DNA from: Cognatazoarcus sp050303815
Lineage (GTDB): Bacteria > Pseudomonadota > Gammaproteobacteria > Burkholderiales > Rhodocyclaceae
Reading direction: 5' to 3'
Assembly: GCA_050303815.1 (NCBI GenBank)
Contig: JBNLCM010000126.1
Location: 7,288 to 71,287 of the forward strand
Length of the DNA: 64,000 bases
The notes beneath the pieces are model-generated. The model ran no database searches and had not been told where the DNA came from. It was given only the letters and a program-made list of their open reading frames with translations. The stretch's first letter is position 1; every line of letters starts with the position of its first letter. The position numbers were made by a program, and so were the translations under genes. Below, one piece after another: positions 51,282 through 60,017 of this stretch.

Positions 51282-52070
51282 ATGACGAGATACGAAGAAG
51301 TGGTCCACCGGCGCCCTCTCGAACGCCTCGCGCCGGGAGGCCGGATAGGCGTCATCTCGCTGGCGACGGACTTCAACATCGAGCAGGACTTGCGCCGCAT
51401 CCTGCCGTCGGACGTCGAGATCTTCACCAGCCGCGTGCGCAACGTCAATCCGCTGACGATCGAAAACCTGCGCTCCATGGCGCCAGGCATCAGCGCCGCG
51501 GCCGACTCGATCCTGCCCGGCACGAAGCTTGACGTGGTGATCTATGCCTGCACCTCGGGCACCGTAGCGATCGGCATCGACCGCATCGCCGAACTGGTCC
51601 GGAAAGCGCGCCCCGGAGTGGCCGTGAGCAATCCGGTGAGCGCCGCTTTGAACGCATTCGAGAGGCTGGCGGCGCGCCGCATCTCGATGCTCACCCCCTA
51701 TACCACTGCGGTAAACCAGGAAGTTGCAGCGCTGTTTTCAGGCAAGGGCTACGAGGTGTTGAACATCGCCGGCTTCGGCTTCGAGGATGACACCGCGATG
51801 ACCTACATCGATCCACAAGACATCGTCGAGGCCGCAGTCGAGTGCTGCGACCCGTCCGCCGACCTGCTCTTCGTGTCCTGCACGGCGCTGCGCGTGGCGG
51901 GCGTGATCGACCAGATCGAAGCCCGACTCGGAAAGCCCGTGGTAAGCAGCAACCAGGCACTGGCTTGGCACAGCCTGCGTCTGGCGGGCCATGCCAAGCC
52001 GGTGGCCGGTTTCGGAACCCTGATGAAGCACACCGCCGCCATCCCGAGTTCGTCCTCGAGCGCAAACTAA
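51282..52070 (+). CDS. Asp/Glu racemase-superfamily enzyme (EutA/maleate isomerase-like)
   Basis: A 262-residue protein with the two cysteine motifs of the superfamily, YACTSGTVAIG (about residues 88-98) and VSCTALRVAG (about 200-209), plus GRIGVISLATDFNIEQDL at the N-terminus. This subgroup contains arylmalonate decarboxylase, maleate isomerase and EutA of ectoine degradation. Substrate is undetermined. A GGAAGAGAC-type site precedes the ATG. It starts the operon racemase-like, M20, TRAP, M24. Confidence 0.82.
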   Translation: MTRYEEVVHRRPLERLAPGGRIGVISLATDFNIEQDLRRILPSDVEIFTSRVRNVNPLTIENLRSMAPGISAAADSILPGTKLDVVIYACTSGTVAIGIDRIAELVRKARPGVAVSNPVSAALNAFERLAARRISMLTPYTTAVNQEVAALFSGKGYEVLNIAGFGFEDDTAMTYIDPQDIVEAAVECCDPSADLLFVSCTALRVAGVIDQIEARLGKPVVSSNQALAWHSLRLAGHAKPVAGFGTLMKHTAAIPSSSSSAN

Positions 52071-52102
52071 CCGCCCGGCACCCCTCAAACGGAACCAGAA
52101 CG

Positions 52103-53266
52103 ATGAGCCTTACGCAGCCACACCTGGCGGCCCAGATGACCGAATGGCGTCGCCACATCCACCAGTTCCCGGAATGTGCTTTCGACGTCGACGAGACGGC
52201 CGCTTTCATCGCCTCCAAGCTGGAAAGCTTCGGTCTGGAGGTCGTGCGCGGCATCGGCAAGAGCGGGCTAGTGGCCACGCTGCGCTGCGGCGACGGCCAG
52301 GCCAGCATCGGTCTTCGCGCCGACATGGATGCACTGCACATCCGCGAGCAGAACGAATTCCCTCACCGCTCCCGGCATGAGGGGCGGATGCATGCCTGCG
52401 GCCATGACGGCCACTCCGCGATGCTGATGGGCGCTGCCTGCGAGTTGGCCGCCCGGCGCGACTTCAACGGCACCGTGCATTTCATCTTTCAGCCCGACGA
52501 AGAGCACGGCAAGGGCGCGCAGGCGATGATCGACGACGGGCTGTTCGAGCGCTTCCCGATGGATGCGGTGTATGGCCTGCACAACCTGCCCGGCCTGCCC
52601 GAAGGGAGCTTCACGATCCGCCCCGGCTCGCTGATGGCCAGCGAGAGCAGCTTCGAGATCGTCATCGACGGTATCGGCGGTCACGCGGCAATGCCGCACA
52701 CCGGCGTCGATCCGCTGGTGATCGGCGCGCAAATCATTCTCGCGCTGCAAACCATCGTCTCGCGAAAGCTCAGCGCGATTCACGAGACTGCGGTGGTCTC
52801 GGCGACCGAGTTCATCACCAACGGCACCGTCAACGTGATCCCGTCCCAGGTGACGATCAAGGGAGATTGCCGTTGTTTCAGTGAAGCCGCGCTTGCGCGG
52901 ATCGAGGCCAGCATGGCGCGAATCGTCGCCGGCATCTGCGAGTCGGCCGGCGCCAAGCATCGCTTCGAATTCGTCAACACGTTCTATCCGACGGTCAATA
53001 GCGAAGCCGAGACCCGGCACGCGATCCATGCCGCCGAAGCGGCGCTGGGCGCCGACATGGTGAACGGCGCGTGCGACCCATTCACGATTTCCGAGGATTT
53101 CTCGAGCATGCTGCGCGTCAAGCCGGGCTGCTACGGGCTACTCGGAAACGGTACCGAATCGGTCGGTGGCTGCGCATTGCACAACCCGAAATACGACTTC
53201 AACGACCGAATCCTCGAGAAAGGCGCGCGCTACTGGGTCGAACTGGTCCGCCAGCAACTGCGCTAG
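52103..53266 (+). CDS. M20-family amidohydrolase
   Basis: A 387-residue metallohydrolase of the M20D (hippurate hydrolase/IAA-amino acid hydrolase) type. Metal-site motifs are HACGHDGHSAMLMGAA (about residues 94-109), FQPDEEHGKGA (about 130-140) and YGLHNLPG; the dimerization domain contains GIGGHAAMPHTGVDP. It removes N-acyl groups from amino acids or amides. Start ATG 52103 is 32 bp after the racemase-like gene. The context suggests deacylation of an imported N-acylated diamino acid, an inference. Confidence 0.9.
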   Translation: MSLTQPHLAAQMTEWRRHIHQFPECAFDVDETAAFIASKLESFGLEVVRGIGKSGLVATLRCGDGQASIGLRADMDALHIREQNEFPHRSRHEGRMHACGHDGHSAMLMGAACELAARRDFNGTVHFIFQPDEEHGKGAQAMIDDGLFERFPMDAVYGLHNLPGLPEGSFTIRPGSLMASESSFEIVIDGIGGHAAMPHTGVDPLVIGAQIILALQTIVSRKLSAIHETAVVSATEFITNGTVNVIPSQVTIKGDCRCFSEAALARIEASMARIVAGICESAGAKHRFEFVNTFYPTVNSEAETRHAIHAAEAALGADMVNGACDPFTISEDFSSMLRVKPGCYGLLGNGTESVGGCALHNPKYDFNDRILEKGARYWVELVRQQLR

Positions 53267-53314
53267 CACTCATCAACGCATTACCACGCACCCCCGCACT
53301 GAAGGAGACACACC

Positions 53315-54361
53315 ATGAAAAAACTCATCGCAGCACTCATCGGCATCGGCATGGCATTCGGCGTGCAGGCCGAAACCTGGAAATTTGCCTCCGAGGAGGA
53401 CAAGACCGATGTTCAGGACGCCTTCGCGCAAAAATTTGCCGAAGTGATCAAGAAGGAGTCCAAAGGCGACATCAAGGTCCGTATCTATTACTACGGCCAG
53501 CTCGGCACCGAAAACGACATCGTCGAACTCACCTCGAAGGGGACCGTCCAGTTCGTCTCCGTCGGCACCGGCCACCTGGGCTCGTACGTACCCGAGGCGC
53601 AGGCCATCAGCCTGCCCTATCTGCTCGGCACCGACGAGCCGGTCGTGCGCGAGGTGCTGACCGGCAGCACGACGATCTACAACGACCTCTCGGACAAGTT
53701 CGCGAAGGTCAATCTGAAACTGCTGACCATGTTCTCCGAAGGCGAGGAAGTGTGGGGCGCCAACAAGGCCATCCGCACGCCGGAGGATTTTGCAAACCAG
53801 AAGATTCGCACTTTCACGTCGACGATTCCGGTCGAGACCTACAAGGTGTTCGGCGCGACCCCGACGCCGCTGTCCTGGGGCGAAGTGTATGGCTCGCTGC
53901 AGCTGAAGACCATCGACGGCATGGTGAACCCGATCTACTTCATCTACAACGCCAAGTGGCACGAGGTTCAGACCCACCTGATGTTCCCGGGCCAGCAGGT
54001 CTACGTCGGCACCGTGTCGGCCAACCAAAAGTGGTTCAGCGGGCTCTCGCCGGAGAAGCAGGCGATGATCATGAAGGCGACCAAGGAAGGTGAGCAGGCC
54101 GCCTACGAGTACCAGCTCCGCATCAACAAGGAGCACATGGACAAGATCATGAAGGAGCGGCCGAACATGCAGATCGTGAAGCTCACCGAAGCCGAGCGCA
54201 AGCGCTTCGAAGAGCTGAGCACCAAGCTGCACGAGACCTACTACCAGGTCGTCGAGAACGCCTACAAGGATGACGAGAAGGCCGCTGCTCGCGCGGGCGC
54301 CGAAAAGATCATCAAGGGCTTGACCGAGGAAGTCGCAGCAGCCGCTGCCAAGGCCAAGTAA
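53315..54361 (+). CDS. dctP: TRAP transporter substrate-binding protein (DctP family)
   Basis: A 348-residue periplasmic protein with short signal peptide (about 1-19, ending VQA) and the DctP fold: KKESKGDIKVRIYYYGQLGTENDIVE, FVSVGTGHLGSYVPEAQAISLPYLL, NQKIRTF...TPTPLSWGEVYGSLQLKTIDGM. It presents a small, usually carboxylated substrate to DctQM. The GAAGGAGA site fixes the start. The gene is followed by matching membrane subunit genes, so the transporter is complete. Confidence 0.93.
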   Translation: MKKLIAALIGIGMAFGVQAETWKFASEEDKTDVQDAFAQKFAEVIKKESKGDIKVRIYYYGQLGTENDIVELTSKGTVQFVSVGTGHLGSYVPEAQAISLPYLLGTDEPVVREVLTGSTTIYNDLSDKFAKVNLKLLTMFSEGEEVWGANKAIRTPEDFANQKIRTFTSTIPVETYKVFGATPTPLSWGEVYGSLQLKTIDGMVNPIYFIYNAKWHEVQTHLMFPGQQVYVGTVSANQKWFSGLSPEKQAMIMKATKEGEQAAYEYQLRINKEHMDKIMKERPNMQIVKLTEAERKRFEELSTKLHETYYQVVENAYKDDEKAAARAGAEKIIKGLTEEVAAAAAKAK

Positions 54362-54433
54362 TCCGACGCGGATCGGGCTCGCCCGTCCTTTCCACAAGGC
54401 CACTGCTCCGGCAGTGGCCCACCGGAGCGCCCC

Positions 54434-54976
54434 ATGAAAAGAATTCTTCAGGGAGTGAGCAAGGTCACCGGGAAGATCGAGGAGGCCATCGTCACGCTCT
54501 CGATCGTCCTAATCATGATCAACTCCACCGCCAATGCGATGGGGCGGTACTTCTTCGGCAAGAGCATCTTCTTCGCCGAAGAACTCAACCAGTTCCTCAT
54601 CGTCTCGGTTACGTTCATCGGCTTCGCCTACGCGGTGCGCAAGGGCCGCAACATCCGCATGACGGCGGTCTATGATTCGCTCGGCCACGGCGCGAAGAAG
54701 GCGATCACCATACTGATCTCGGCAACGACCTCGGCACTGATGTTCTACTTCGCCTACAAAGCCTATTTCTACGTGCTCGAGCTCAAGGAGATCAACCGGC
54801 TGAGCCCGGCCCTCGAGTTTCCGGTCTACATCATCTACTCGATCATCCCGGTCGGCTTCGTACTGGCCGGCATCCAGTACTTGATCGCGTTCCTGATGAA
54901 CCTGCTGCACCGTGAAATCCACCTGTCGTTCGACGTGATCGAGAGCGCATCGCCCGGGCTGGGAGAGTCGATATGA
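54434..54976 (+). CDS. dctQ: TRAP transporter small membrane subunit (DctQ family)
   Basis: A 180-residue protein with four membrane helices (about 20-40, 55-72, 95-115 and 135-160) and the family phrase FFAEELNQFLIVSVTFIGFAYAVRKGRNIRM. It stabilises the large TRAP subunit and joins it to the binding protein. Its stop overlaps the DctM start (ATGA). Confidence 0.92.
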   Translation: MKRILQGVSKVTGKIEEAIVTLSIVLIMINSTANAMGRYFFGKSIFFAEELNQFLIVSVTFIGFAYAVRKGRNIRMTAVYDSLGHGAKKAITILISATTSALMFYFAYKAYFYVLELKEINRLSPALEFPVYIIYSIIPVGFVLAGIQYLIAFLMNLLHREIHLSFDVIESASPGLGESI

Positions 54977-56316
54977 GCTCGATGATCGATTTCCTCTCCA
55001 ACGTCATCACCGGCGAGCTCGACCCCTATGTGATCACCTTCACGCTGGTCACGGTCATGGTCGTGCTGCTGTTCCTCAGCTTTCCGATGATCGTGCCATT
55101 GGCCGTGGGTGCCCTGATCGGCCTGGTGCACTTCTCGGATATCGATACCGGCGTGATCATCCAGCAGATGGTGACCGGCATCTCGCCGAACGCGCTGATC
55201 GCGGTACCGATGTTCATCCTCGCGGCGGACATCATGACGCGAGGTCACACCTCGCAGAACCTGCTCTCTCTGATCGAGGCCTTCGTCGGCCACATGCGCG
55301 GCGGCTTGCCGATCACGACCTGTCTCGCATGCACGCTGTTCGGCTCGGTGTCGGGATCGACGCAGGCCACGGTGGTGTCGGTCGGCCAGATCATGCGGCC
55401 GAAGCTTCTAAAGGCGGGCTACAACGACAGCTTCATCATCGCCCTGATCATCAACGCCAGCGACATTGCGTTTCTGATTCCGCCCAGCATCGGGCTGATT
55501 CTGTACGGCACTCTGGCCAATGCCAGCGTCGGGGAGCTGTTCATCGCCGGCATCGGGCCCGGAATCGTATTGGCCCTGATGTTTGCAGCGTTCAGCTACG
55601 TCTACAGCGTGCGCCAGGCCGATCGCATCGCGCTGGTCGAAAAAACCACGCTCGAGCAGAAGCTGAAGGCAGTGCGCAAGGCGATGTGGCCGCTCGGATT
55701 CCCTGTGCTGATCGTCGGCGGGATCTACTCGGGCATCGTCACGCCGACCGAGGCGGCATCGTTCTCGGTGCTGTACGCGATCTTTGTGGAATGCTTTGTA
55801 TACCGCGAACTGGGGCTGCGCGACGTGCTGGACGCGGCACTCAGCACCGGGCTGATCACCGCCGTGGTGTTCGTGCTGGTCGGCATCGGACAGGCCTTTT
55901 CCTGGTACATCTCGTTCGAGCAGATTCCGCAGTCGCTGCTCGAGCCGCTCGACCTGGCCAGCGCATCGCCCGAGTTCCTGCTGTTCGTGATCGCAGTGTC
56001 GTTCTTCGTCGGCTGCATGTTCGTCGACTCGCTGGTGGTATTGCTGATCCTGACGCCGATCTTCATGCCCGCGGTGGCCGCGGTCGGACTCGATCCGATC
56101 CTCGTCGGCGTGCTGGTCACGCTGCAGATGGCCGTCGGTTCGGCGACCCCGCCGTTCGGCTGCGACATCTTCACCGCGATCGCCATCTTCAATCGACCTT
56201 ATATGGACGTGATCAGAGGCACCTTGCCGTTCATCCTGATCCTGACGCTGATGACCGCGCTGCTGATCTACTTCCCGGGGATTGCACTGCTGCTGCGCGA
56301 TCTGGCATTCAAGTAA
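54973..56316 (+). CDS. dctM: TRAP transporter large permease (DctM family)
   Basis: A 447-residue permease with about 12 membrane segments and reentrant regions. DctM hallmarks are NALIAVPMFILAADIMTRG, LACTLFGSVSGSTQATVVSVG, DIAFLIPPSIGLILYGTLAN and the second-half counterpart VGSATPPFGCDIFTA. Na+-driven import of the DctP-bound substrate is the family role. Length is normal. Confidence 0.95.
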   Translation: MSSMIDFLSNVITGELDPYVITFTLVTVMVVLLFLSFPMIVPLAVGALIGLVHFSDIDTGVIIQQMVTGISPNALIAVPMFILAADIMTRGHTSQNLLSLIEAFVGHMRGGLPITTCLACTLFGSVSGSTQATVVSVGQIMRPKLLKAGYNDSFIIALIINASDIAFLIPPSIGLILYGTLANASVGELFIAGIGPGIVLALMFAAFSYVYSVRQADRIALVEKTTLEQKLKAVRKAMWPLGFPVLIVGGIYSGIVTPTEAASFSVLYAIFVECFVYRELGLRDVLDAALSTGLITAVVFVLVGIGQAFSWYISFEQIPQSLLEPLDLASASPEFLLFVIAVSFFVGCMFVDSLVVLLILTPIFMPAVAAVGLDPILVGVLVTLQMAVGSATPPFGCDIFTAIAIFNRPYMDVIRGTLPFILILTLMTALLIYFPGIALLLRDLAFK

Positions 56317-56419
56317 ACCGGCGCCGGCGCACGGTGCGCAAGCACCGCGGACCGAGCGCGCCGCCGATTTGCCTGCCGCCACCGTCCCCCAACCGGAATG
56401 ACCATTCATGGGAGCAAAC

Positions 56420-57595
56420 ATGAGCAACGCCCCGAGTGCGCCCCCGCGCAGCTTCGAGCAGGTGGAGTACGAAACGCGCACCGCCCTGCTGCAGGAACGC
56501 ATGGCCGCCGCCAAGCTGGACGCGGTCTTCTTCACCACGGAGCCCGAGTTTCGCTACTTCAGCGGCTTCAAGTCGCAGTTCTGGGAGAGCCCCACACGGC
56601 CCTGGTTCCTAGTGGTTCCGGCGAGCGGACGGCCGATTGCGGTCGTGCCCGAAATCGGCGTCGCGGGATTTGCCGACACCTGGATCGACGACGTACGCAG
56701 CTGGCCCTCGCCGCGGCCCGAGGACGACGGCATTTCGCTTCTGGCCGACACCCTGGCCGCCGCCTCGCGAGGCCGCCGCATTGGTGCGATGCTCGGACCC
56801 GAGACCCATCTGCGCATGCCCGCCGCAAACTATGCGGCCCTGCAGAGCAGGCTGTCGGGCTTCGACATCGCCGACGTGTCGCTGATCGTCCGCGACCTGC
56901 GCAGCGTCAAGTCCGCCGCCGAGATTGCCAAGATCCGCTTCGCCTGCGAGGTGACCGCCGCCGGCTTCGAGTACCTGCGCAATCACCTCAAAGCAGGCAT
57001 GACCGAGCGCGAGGCCTGCAAGGCCATGCACATCGAGATGCTGCGTCTTGGCGCGGACGCCTGTCCATATCTCATTTCCGCCTCCGGACCCGGCGGATAC
57101 GACAACATCATCATGGGACCGACCGACCGCCGCCTGTCCGAGGGCGACGTCCTGATCATCGACACCGGTGCCAACTTCGACGGCTACTTCAGCGATTTCG
57201 ACCGCAATTTTGCGTTCGGACAGGTCGAGGCGGACGCCCATGAGGCGTACGAGGCGGTCTATCGCTCCACCGAGGCGGGCCTCGCCGCGGCCGCGCCGGG
57301 TGCGACCACCGGCGACGTCTGGCGGGCGATGTGGGCAGTGCTCGAAAAGGCCGGCGCACTCGGCAACGATGTCGGACGCATGGGCCACGGACTCGGCATG
57401 CAGCTCACCGAGTGGCCTTCGAACGTGCCGAACGGCGACGTCGTCCTGCGCCCCGGCATGATCCTCACGCTGGAACCTGGGATGAGCTTCGCGCCCGGCC
57501 GGATGATGGTCCATGAGGAAAACATCGTCATCACCGCCGATGGCTGCGAACTGCTCCATCAGCGTGCATGGGAGCGCATGCCGACCGTCGGCTGA
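56420..57595 (+). CDS. M24-family peptidase/hydrolase (Xaa-Pro or DoeA-like)
   Basis: A 391-residue protein with creatinase-type N-terminal domain and pita-bread catalytic domain. Metal ligands can be read: two Asp in IIDTGANFDGYFSDFDRNF, His in MGHGLGMQL, Glu in LTLEPGM and Glu in MMVHEENIVIT. The family includes Xaa-Pro dipeptidases, creatinases and the ectoine hydrolase DoeA/EutD. GGGAG five bases before ATG 56420 favours that start over 56408. It is the last gene before a terminator and probably opens or trims the transported compound. Confidence 0.87.
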   Translation: MSNAPSAPPRSFEQVEYETRTALLQERMAAAKLDAVFFTTEPEFRYFSGFKSQFWESPTRPWFLVVPASGRPIAVVPEIGVAGFADTWIDDVRSWPSPRPEDDGISLLADTLAAASRGRRIGAMLGPETHLRMPAANYAALQSRLSGFDIADVSLIVRDLRSVKSAAEIAKIRFACEVTAAGFEYLRNHLKAGMTEREACKAMHIEMLRLGADACPYLISASGPGGYDNIIMGPTDRRLSEGDVLIIDTGANFDGYFSDFDRNFAFGQVEADAHEAYEAVYRSTEAGLAAAAPGATTGDVWRAMWAVLEKAGALGNDVGRMGHGLGMQLTEWPSNVPNGDVVLRPGMILTLEPGMSFAPGRMMVHEENIVITADGCELLHQRAWERMPTVG

Positions 57596-57617
57596 AGCCG
57601 GCCGGCGCCACAAGACG

Positions 57618-57638
57618 GGCGTCTCAGGACGCCTTTTT
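57618..57638 (+). terminator. Short intrinsic terminator before the EamA gene
   Basis: GGCGTC and GACGCC form a 6-bp stem with a TCAG loop followed by five T. It lies 23 bp after the M24 stop and 21 bp before the exporter gene, so it could terminate or only attenuate transcription into that gene. Confidence 0.65.
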
Positions 57639-57658
57639 CCTTTCCCCAGGCGGTAACC

Positions 57659-58537
57659 ATGAAGACCTCTAGCACCGGCGTGCTGATGAGCATTGCCGGC
57701 GTCACCCTGCTTTCGCCCGACGTGCTGGTAATGCGCTGGATCGACCTTGATCACGCCTCGATCCTTTTCTGGCGCGGCATCCTGCTGACCTGCGGCTTTG
57801 GCGTGGTGATTCTGCTGCGCTATCACCATCGCAGCCTGCGCGCACTGATCGAACTCGGTTGGCTGGGCCTGGCCAGCGGGCTGTGCTTCGCCATCAACAC
57901 CACCTGCTACACGCTGGCAATCCAGCGCACCAGCGCAACCGCGACCATGATGATCATCAGCACCGCACCTGTGTTTGCCGCCATCCTCGGCTGGCTTGCG
58001 CTGCGAGAACGCATTTCGGCCAAGACCGCAATCGTGATCGTGGCCACGATCGGCGGCATCGCGATCATCGCCGGCGACCCCGGCCCCGACAACAGCATGA
58101 CCGGCAACCTGTTTGCGCTCGGAACGGCCATCTTCATGGCCATCAACTTCAATCTCGCGCGCATGCACCGTACGCGAGACATCGCGCCCGCGCTGATCTA
58201 TGGCGGCATCTTCACTGCCGCGTTCGCGCTGTTGGGGGGCGCCTCGGCAGCGCGGCCCGAAACCTATCAAATCGGCGCGATGGCCTTGACGGCCGCCGTT
58301 TCGATGCCCATCGGCTTCACGCTGCTGCAGATCGCGCCACGCTACATCAGCGCAACGGAGGTCAGTCTGTTTCTGCTGCTGGAGGCCGTGCTCGGCCCGC
58401 TGTGGGTGTGGCTCGCGCTGCACGAAGCACCGGGGCCTGCCACGCTAACGGGCAGCGCGCTGATTCTTCTGACGCTGGCCTACTATGGATCCCCATTGCC
58501 CGGGCCTTTCGGCCGGTCCGGGCCTCAATGCCAATAA
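57659..58537 (+). CDS. EamA/DMT-family transporter
   Basis: A 292-residue permease with about ten membrane helices in two EamA repeats, the first with LSPDVLVMRWIDLDHASILFWRG and the second with GNLFALGTAIFMAINFNLARM and SATEVSLFLLLEAVLGPLWVW. Such proteins commonly export amino acids or related metabolites. It is the last gene of the catabolic island. The C-terminus (PGPFGRSGPQCQ) runs into the VapC remnant sequence. Confidence 0.85.
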   Translation: MKTSSTGVLMSIAGVTLLSPDVLVMRWIDLDHASILFWRGILLTCGFGVVILLRYHHRSLRALIELGWLGLASGLCFAINTTCYTLAIQRTSATATMMIISTAPVFAAILGWLALRERISAKTAIVIVATIGGIAIIAGDPGPDNSMTGNLFALGTAIFMAINFNLARMHRTRDIAPALIYGGIFTAAFALLGGASAARPETYQIGAMALTAAVSMPIGFTLLQIAPRYISATEVSLFLLLEAVLGPLWVWLALHEAPGPATLTGSALILLTLAYYGSPLPGPFGRSGPQCQ

Positions 58538-58540
58538 ACC

Positions 58541-58915
58541 AAGTACCACCGGCAAACCAGCGCGGTCTGGATCGATCACTTTCGGCAAGCCGATCACACA
58601 CTTGTCGGAATGCTCGACGGGTGCAGAGTACTGGGTCATCCGTTTGCGACCGGTGAATTGGCGCTCGCCAATCTTCGAAATCACGACGAAGTACTCGACG
58701 CGCTGCAAGGGCTGCCAAAGGCCAGCGTCGCCACCGATGATGAAGTGCTCCCGTTTATCAAGGCGAACACTTTGGGCGGCCTGGGGGTCGGCTATGTCGA
58801 CGCGCATCTTCTGGCCTCCGTTCGCCTCTCTCCCGGTGCAGCGCTGCGGGCTCGGGACAAACGGCTACAGGCTGCCGCTCGTCGCCTTGGACTGGCCGCA
58901 GCGATCGCTCGCTGA
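58541..58915 (+). pseudogene. VapC-type PIN-domain toxin lacking its start
   Basis: The frame reads TSAVWIDHF, then GMLDGCRVLGHPF, TGELALANLR, VGYVDAHLLAS and ALRARDKRLQAAARRLG, matching VapC ribonucleases from shortly after the first catalytic Asp to the end. The usual opening MxxVDTSVWIDHF is replaced by KYHRQTSAVWIDHF with no start codon and a TAA just before it. The first active-site Asp is therefore missing; the later acidic residues (E in TGEL, D in YVDAH and ARDKRL) remain. No VapB gene is upstream. A start at internal ATG 58610 would give an inactive fragment. Confidence 0.7.
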
Positions 58916-58918
58916 TTA

Positions 58919-59044
58919 CCGCACGTCGCCGGAACGCTGGTCGAATTGCCGGCATCGCGGGTCGACGCCGGCGACCAACTCGAACGCTACCTCCACCGCC
59001 TGACGCAGCCGGCGCTCGCCCGCTTGGCCGGCACCGAAGCCTGA
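58919..59044 (+). other. Short coding-like remnant after VapC
   Basis: In the same frame as vapC, after its stop, 41 codons read as a plausible protein end (LVELPASRVDAGDQLERYL then TQPALARLAGTEA) and stop at TGA 59042-59044. There is no start codon or family match. It may be the tail of a deleted gene. Confidence 0.35.
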
Positions 59045-59146
59045 AGCGCACCTCGGCGCACAACCCGGCAGCCTTTCGCCGTGCCTGGCCGCGCATGCCG
59101 CCGCCAGCGCGATCAGCCAGGCGGCCGTGGCGTTGCGCCCCCGCAA

Positions 59147-59218
59147 GGCGGTCCGTGGGGCGGTCCGTGGGGCGGGCCGTGGGGCGGGCCGTGCGGCGGG
59201 CCGTAGGGCGGGCTTCAG
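59147..59218 (+). repeat. 12-bp tandem repeat (about six units)
   Basis: Units of GGCGGKCCGTGG: two with T, three with G at the sixth position and a last degenerate unit (GGCGGGCTTCAG). The end forms the palindrome GGCGGGCTTCAGCCCGCC (59207-59224), similar to short GC-rich palindromes scattered in many proteobacterial genomes. No gene uses this frame. Confidence 0.8.
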
Positions 59219-59347
59219 CCCGCCAATCCCCGTCAATCAAAGAGCAAGACCTACTCCGTATCGCCGCCCGCCTCCACCCGGCCTGCAGCACCAAAGCCCC
59301 GCGAATCACAAGTCCGACCAGGATCGCTTCGCCACACCAACGCGAAC

Positions 59348-59783
59348 TGCCGCGCCCTCCCCCACGCATCTCACCGCCGCGCCCGGCGGCGATGCTCAGC
59401 GATCGCGGACGCGGACCAGCACCGCCTCGACCGCGTCGACCGGAATCACCGCGTCAAAGAACTCGCGCCCGGAGACCTCGCCCAGCACCACCAGCCGCTC
59501 CGACGAATCGCGCACCAGGCCGGACAACTCCTGCCCGCTGCGCATGCGCAGCATGACGCGCTCGCCCTTGTGCGCGGCGATGAAGGACTGCGTCGTATCG
59601 GACGGCGAGATCGTCAGTCCTTGCCCGGCGGCGGCGGCGGCGGAGGCGAAGCACAGGCAGGCGATGGCGGTGATCGGAATACGCATTTCGGGTTCCCCTT
59701 GTCGGATGTGGTGCATCGGGCCAGCGCGAGTGTGCGCCCACCTGGCGGGCGTCCTCAAGCCCCCGCGGGCATTACGGTTCGGC
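59348..59783 (-). repeat. Dispersed repeat, copy 2 (carries small exported protein gene)
   Basis: Near-identical to 44820-45255 through the small gene and its upstream 100 bp; the left end also resembles 48840-48914. Outside these limits the surroundings differ, which marks a discrete unit of about 435 bp. No transposase or clear terminal repeats were seen. Confidence 0.7.
59396..59686 (-). CDS. Small exported protein with Sm-like domain pattern, copy 2
   Basis: A 96-residue protein differing from the 44867 product at four residues (one in the signal peptide, three conservative in the domain). The signal peptide ends near residue 21 and the remainder is KGERVMLRMRSGQELSGLV and following strands. 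Most base differences between copies appear silent, which suggests that both are maintained by selection. Function unknown; the longer open frame upstream is not supported by a ribosome site, whereas GGGGAA precedes this ATG. Confidence 0.65.
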   Translation of the reverse strand: MRIPITAIACLCFASAAAAAGQGLTISPSDTTQSFIAAHKGERVMLRMRSGQELSGLVRDSSERLVVLGEVSGREFFDAVIPVDAVEAVLVRVRDR

Positions 59784-60017
59784 GACGCCAATCGCCGGCC
59801 GGTACACGCCCCGGGGGCGCCACGACGCCGGGTGCGGGCGCAACGGCGAAAGGCCTGCCGCCAACGCGTACTGTTCGACGGCCGATCGGAGGGATTGTTT
59901 GCTGCCGTCAATGGACCCGCATTAGTGCGGCCCGCCCGTCTTCCAACGGCGAAACGCTGATCGCGCCCCCGACCGATCCACTCATGGAACGACCCGCCAG
60001 GGTCGAAGGCCCCGGCG
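59784..60017. other. Spacer, no feature seen
   Basis: GC-rich spacer between the repeat copy and the nuclease gene. It holds no terminator with a T tract, no clear promoter and no conserved frame. Confidence 0.5.

Noticed and set aside
49281..57595. Ectoine degradation operon (doe/eut)
   Set aside because: The diaminobutyrate transaminase, AstE-type deacetylase and ornithine cyclodeaminase-like genes are absent and a DpaL gene is present, so only a resemblance is reported.
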